Assembly (NCBI GenBank): GCA_002363095.1
Contig: DEWC01000022.1
Span: forward strand, 856 to 16,628
DNA length: 15,773 nucleotides
Origin: Ruminococcaceae bacterium UBA3220
Lineage (GTDB): Bacteria; Bacillota; Clostridia; Oscillospirales; Acutalibacteraceae
Direction: 5' to 3'
Of this stretch, positions 13,768 through 15,773 are shown piece by piece. The notes under the pieces are model-generated. The model did not search any database. It saw nothing but the letters and a program-made list of their open reading frames with translations, and was not told the DNA's origin. A program made the translations under genes and the position numbers. Position 1 is the first letter of the stretch, and every line of letters begins with the position of its first letter.

Positions 13768-14298
13768 GCCATTTTGAGGGATTTCTTTTAAGGTAATATA
13801 ATAGACAAGTTCCTGTAAGGCGGCGGCAAGCCCGATTAAACAGAGAACAGTTCCGTAAATATTAAGAAGGGTAGACGAGCCGAGCAGAATAAACGGTAAT
13901 ATGAACATTCCTGCCCCGGTAGCCTTGTTAAGAATTGTGTGAAGCGATGAAAACCTGTTAAATCTGATAGCCGAAATAAGGTATACGGCTATTCTTATTG
14001 CAAGAATGATAAAGAGAAAAATCCATAGCCCCTTAAAGAGTTTCTCAGCTATTTTTTCGAAAAGATTTAACATCATCGACGAATAGAAAGTAAGATCGGC
14101 GACACTGTCAAGTTTTGAACCGAAAGCGCTTGTTATTTTTAGCGTTCTTGCGAGAAATCCGTCAAGCGCGTCGCTTAGTCCGCAAATTCCGAAAACAACG
14201 AAAAATCCAACCGACAGCGGTTCAACAAAAAATAACGCTATCGCCCCCAATAATCGCACGCTCGTTACGAAATTTGCAATATTCTTCTTAATACTCAT
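13747..14298 (-). CDS. CDP-alcohol phosphatidyltransferase (PgsA/PssA-like membrane enzyme)
   Basis: The 183-residue membrane protein has the full family signature: Asp43, Asp46-Gly47, Ala50-Arg51, Gly60, Asp64 and Asp68 in LSDALDGFLART and FGSKLDSVADL. These aspartates bind metal and the CDP-lipid. Several hydrophobic segments follow (LWIFLFIILAIRIAVYLI, FILPFILLGSSTLL, YGTVLCLIGLAAAL). The family makes phosphatidylglycerophosphate, phosphatidylserine or phosphatidylinositol-type lipids; the alcohol substrate is not decided by these residues. The ATG at 14298 is preceded by GGGGGAGGAAC, an excellent ribosome site; longer readings of the frame would overlap the upstream gene without a site. 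It is the last gene of a minus-strand operon after the TtcA-like gene, 22 bases downstream, and its last three codons lie in the terminator stem. Confidence 0.9.
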   Translation of the reverse strand: MSIKKNIANFVTSVRLLGAIALFFVEPLSVGFFVVFGICGLSDALDGFLARTLKITSAFGSKLDSVADLTFYSSMMLNLFEKIAEKLFKGLWIFLFIILAIRIAVYLISAIRFNRFSSLHTILNKATGAGMFILPFILLGSSTLLNIYGTVLCLIGLAAALQELVYYITLKEIPQNGKKIKDS

Positions 14299-14320
14299 AA
14301 GTTCCTCCCCCGAAGCCGTA

Positions 14321-15154
14321 TCAGTATTTTTCAAGAAACGAAACCGTTTCTTTTCCGTCGGCTTCACGCCACCCGACAACGGTCGATAAATTCACATTAT
14401 GCAAACTTCTGAAAATATTATCGTCCGCCTCCGGGTTAAACTTTTTGATATATTTGATAAGTTCTTTTGTTTCCTTCCGCTTTGAAAGAGATTCATCAAA
14501 TGCGCTGTCGGCGGTAAAACGGCAGGCGCATCTTAAAAAATTGAGGTTATTATACCTTGCCCACGAGATTATGTCCTTTTCCTTGACGCAATAAAGCGGT
14601 CTTATAAGTTCCATCCCCTCAAAATTGGTGCTATGGAGTTTCGGAAGCATTGTTTTTATCTCGCTTGAATACATCATACTCATAAGAGCGGTTTCAATAA
14701 CATCGTCAAAATGATGCCCGAGCGCTATTTTGTTGCAACCTAACGACCTCGCTTTATCATAAAGCGCTCCACGCCTCATACGCGCGCAAAGATAACACGG
14801 CGAACCTCCCGAATTATAGGCAATATCGAAAATATTACTCTCAAACACTTCGATATCTATATTCATTCTTTTGGCGTTTTCTTCGATAAGGCAGCGGTTT
14901 TTCTTTACATAACCGGGGTCCATAACAATGTATTTAAGGGTAAACGGTACCTCGCTGTGTTTTGCTAACTGCTGCAAGCACTTCGCGAGCAGCATTGAAT
15001 CCTTTCCACCCGAGATACAAACGGCAATACTGTCGTTTTCGCCTATTAGTTCATAATCCTTTACCGCTTTAATAAAGTTGTTCCAGATTGTCTTCCGGTA
15101 CTTCTTTATTATACTCCGCTCGATAAGGGTATGTTCGGAAAGTTCTCTTTTCAT
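14321..15154 (-). CDS. TtcA-like PP-loop ATPase, probable tRNA thiolation enzyme
   Basis: The 277-residue product has the PP-loop SGGKDS at 48-53, which binds ATP to adenylate a base, the CYLC pair Cys120/Cys123, LGHHFDD at 145-151, and a later RCACRF with Cys209 and Cys211. This set matches the TtcA/TtuA group of iron-sulfur dependent tRNA thiolases; TtcA makes 2-thiocytidine at position 32. The absence of the C-terminal lysidine-synthetase domain argues against TilS. Exact target base is not settled, so no symbol is given. The ATG at 15154 is one base after the tyrS stop (TAAAATG region); a TTG twelve bases upstream would overlap tyrS and is less likely. The tyrS-thiolase pairing suggests a translation-related operon. 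Confidence 0.85.
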   Translation of the reverse strand: MKRELSEHTLIERSIIKKYRKTIWNNFIKAVKDYELIGENDSIAVCISGGKDSMLLAKCLQQLAKHSEVPFTLKYIVMDPGYVKKNRCLIEENAKRMNIDIEVFESNIFDIAYNSGGSPCYLCARMRRGALYDKARSLGCNKIALGHHFDDVIETALMSMMYSSEIKTMLPKLHSTNFEGMELIRPLYCVKEKDIISWARYNNLNFLRCACRFTADSAFDESLSKRKETKELIKYIKKFNPEADDNIFRSLHNVNLSTVVGWREADGKETVSFLEKY

Positions 15155-15155
15155 T

Positions 15156-15773
15156 TTAAAGGACAAACCTCGTTATGCTCTTTTTTCCCTTTTTAACGAT
15201 AATTCCGCTTTCAAGCATATCCTTCGTGATTGCCGTTGACGGGTCGGTTACCTTATTATCGTCAACCGCTACTCCGCCCTGCTGAACAAGGCGCCTCGCT
15301 TCGCCGTTTGAAGCGCAAAGTCCGCCCTTAACCATAAGGGAGAGAATTCCGATAGAATTATCGGTTAAATCGTCGGCTGAAAGCGTAACGGTGGGCATAT
15401 CGGCATGGCTTCCGGCGCCCGAGAAAACGGCTCTGGATGTTTCCTGTGCCTTTGTTGCCTCTTCCTCGCCGTGAACAAGCTTGGTAAGTTCAAACGCCAG
15501 AATTTCTTTGGCAGTGTTAAGCTGACTTCCTTCCCATTTATCCATTTCGTCGATTTCGGAAAGAGGCAGGAAGGTAAGCATTCTTATACATTTAAGAACA
15601 TCTGCGTCGCCGACATTTCTCCAATACTGATAAAACTCATACGGCGAAGTCTTTTGCGGGTCAAGCCATACGGCACCGCCGACGGTTTTACCCATTTTTT
15701 TGCCTTCAGAGTTGAGAAGAAGGGTTATGGTCATGGCATAAGCATCTTTACCGAGTTTCTTTCTGATAAGCTC
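15156..15773 (-). CDS. tyrS: Tyrosyl-tRNA synthetase, C-terminal part (runs off window)
   Basis: The visible 205 residues are the C-terminal half of a bacterial TyrS. They begin at the window edge with ELIRKKLGKDAYAMTITLL, then SEGKKMGKT, which is the KMSKS-type ATP loop in its TyrS form, followed by GGAVWLDPQKTSPYEFYQYW, a tyrosyl-type signature, and end with an S4 RNA-binding domain (last 65 residues, from DLTDNSIGILSLMVKGG and onwards). The N-terminal Rossmann part and HIGH motif lie outside the window. The frame continues open to the edge, so the internal ATG at 15734 is not the start. It overlaps no other gene and leads directly into the TtcA-like gene. Having tyrS in the same neighbourhood as a tyrosine T-box operon fits a local theme of tyrosine supply and charging. 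Confidence 0.95.
   Translation of the reverse strand, partial: ELIRKKLGKDAYAMTITLLLNSEGKKMGKTVGGAVWLDPQKTSPYEFYQYWRNVGDADVLKCIRMLTFLPLSEIDEMDKWEGSQLNTAKEILAFELTKLVHGEEEATKAQETSRAVFSGAGSHADMPTVTLSADDLTDNSIGILSLMVKGGLCASNGEARRLVQQGGVAVDDNKVTDPSTAITKDMLESGIIVKKGKKSITRFVL

Overview
The window looks like chromosomal DNA of a Gram-positive anaerobe of the class Clostridia, probably an uncultured gut or rumen Oscillospirales-type lineage. The grounds are strong AGGAGG-type ribosome sites, TTGACA/TATAAT promoters, a T-box leader, oxygen-sensitive enzymes (radical SAM, ferredoxin-dependent oxidoreductase) and tightly packed operons. The assignment is an inference from style and gene content; no rRNA or other marker is present. 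Nothing resembles a phage, insertion sequence or CRISPR array.

Layout. (1) 1-179, minus: start of a YitT-type membrane protein cut by the window edge, with its own promoter, divergent from (2) yifB, a Mg-chelatase-like AAA+ ATPase starting at a TTG codon and ending at a strong hairpin terminator. (3) 1987-2450: a gene-free stretch made of several inverted and direct repeats. (4) 2534-5900, plus: a compact run of pduL (phosphotransacylase), hemW (radical SAM heme chaperone), a histidine phosphatase, ung, an AbrB-type regulator with a four-cysteine tail, and a 43-residue lipoprotein. (5) 5919-11969, plus: a strong promoter, a T-box leader whose specifier reads UAC (tyrosine), then an acyl-CoA synthetase, iorA, iorB, paaK and a tandem-ACT protein. 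(6) 11971-13726, plus: a TPR protein with two CxxC pairs and an overlapping DUF4037 gene, apparently the tail of the same transcript. (7) 13747-15773, minus and convergent: tyrS (cut by the edge), a TtcA-like tRNA thiolase and a CDP-alcohol phosphatidyltransferase, sharing one hairpin terminator with the DUF4037 gene.

The most informative unit is region 5. Indolepyruvate:ferredoxin oxidoreductase and phenylacetate-CoA ligase can run either towards breakdown of aromatic amino acids or towards making them from arylacetates. A tyrosine T-box switches genes on when tRNA-Tyr is uncharged. If the specifier reading is right, the operon is expressed during tyrosine shortage, which points to salvage: arylacetate to aryl-CoA, then reductive carboxylation to an arylpyruvate, then transamination (no aminotransferase is in the window). 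The ACT protein could be an amino acid sensor for the same pathway. The TPR-DUF4037 pair behind it has no known function that I can state; the DUF4037 protein carries residues resembling a nucleotidyltransferase active site.
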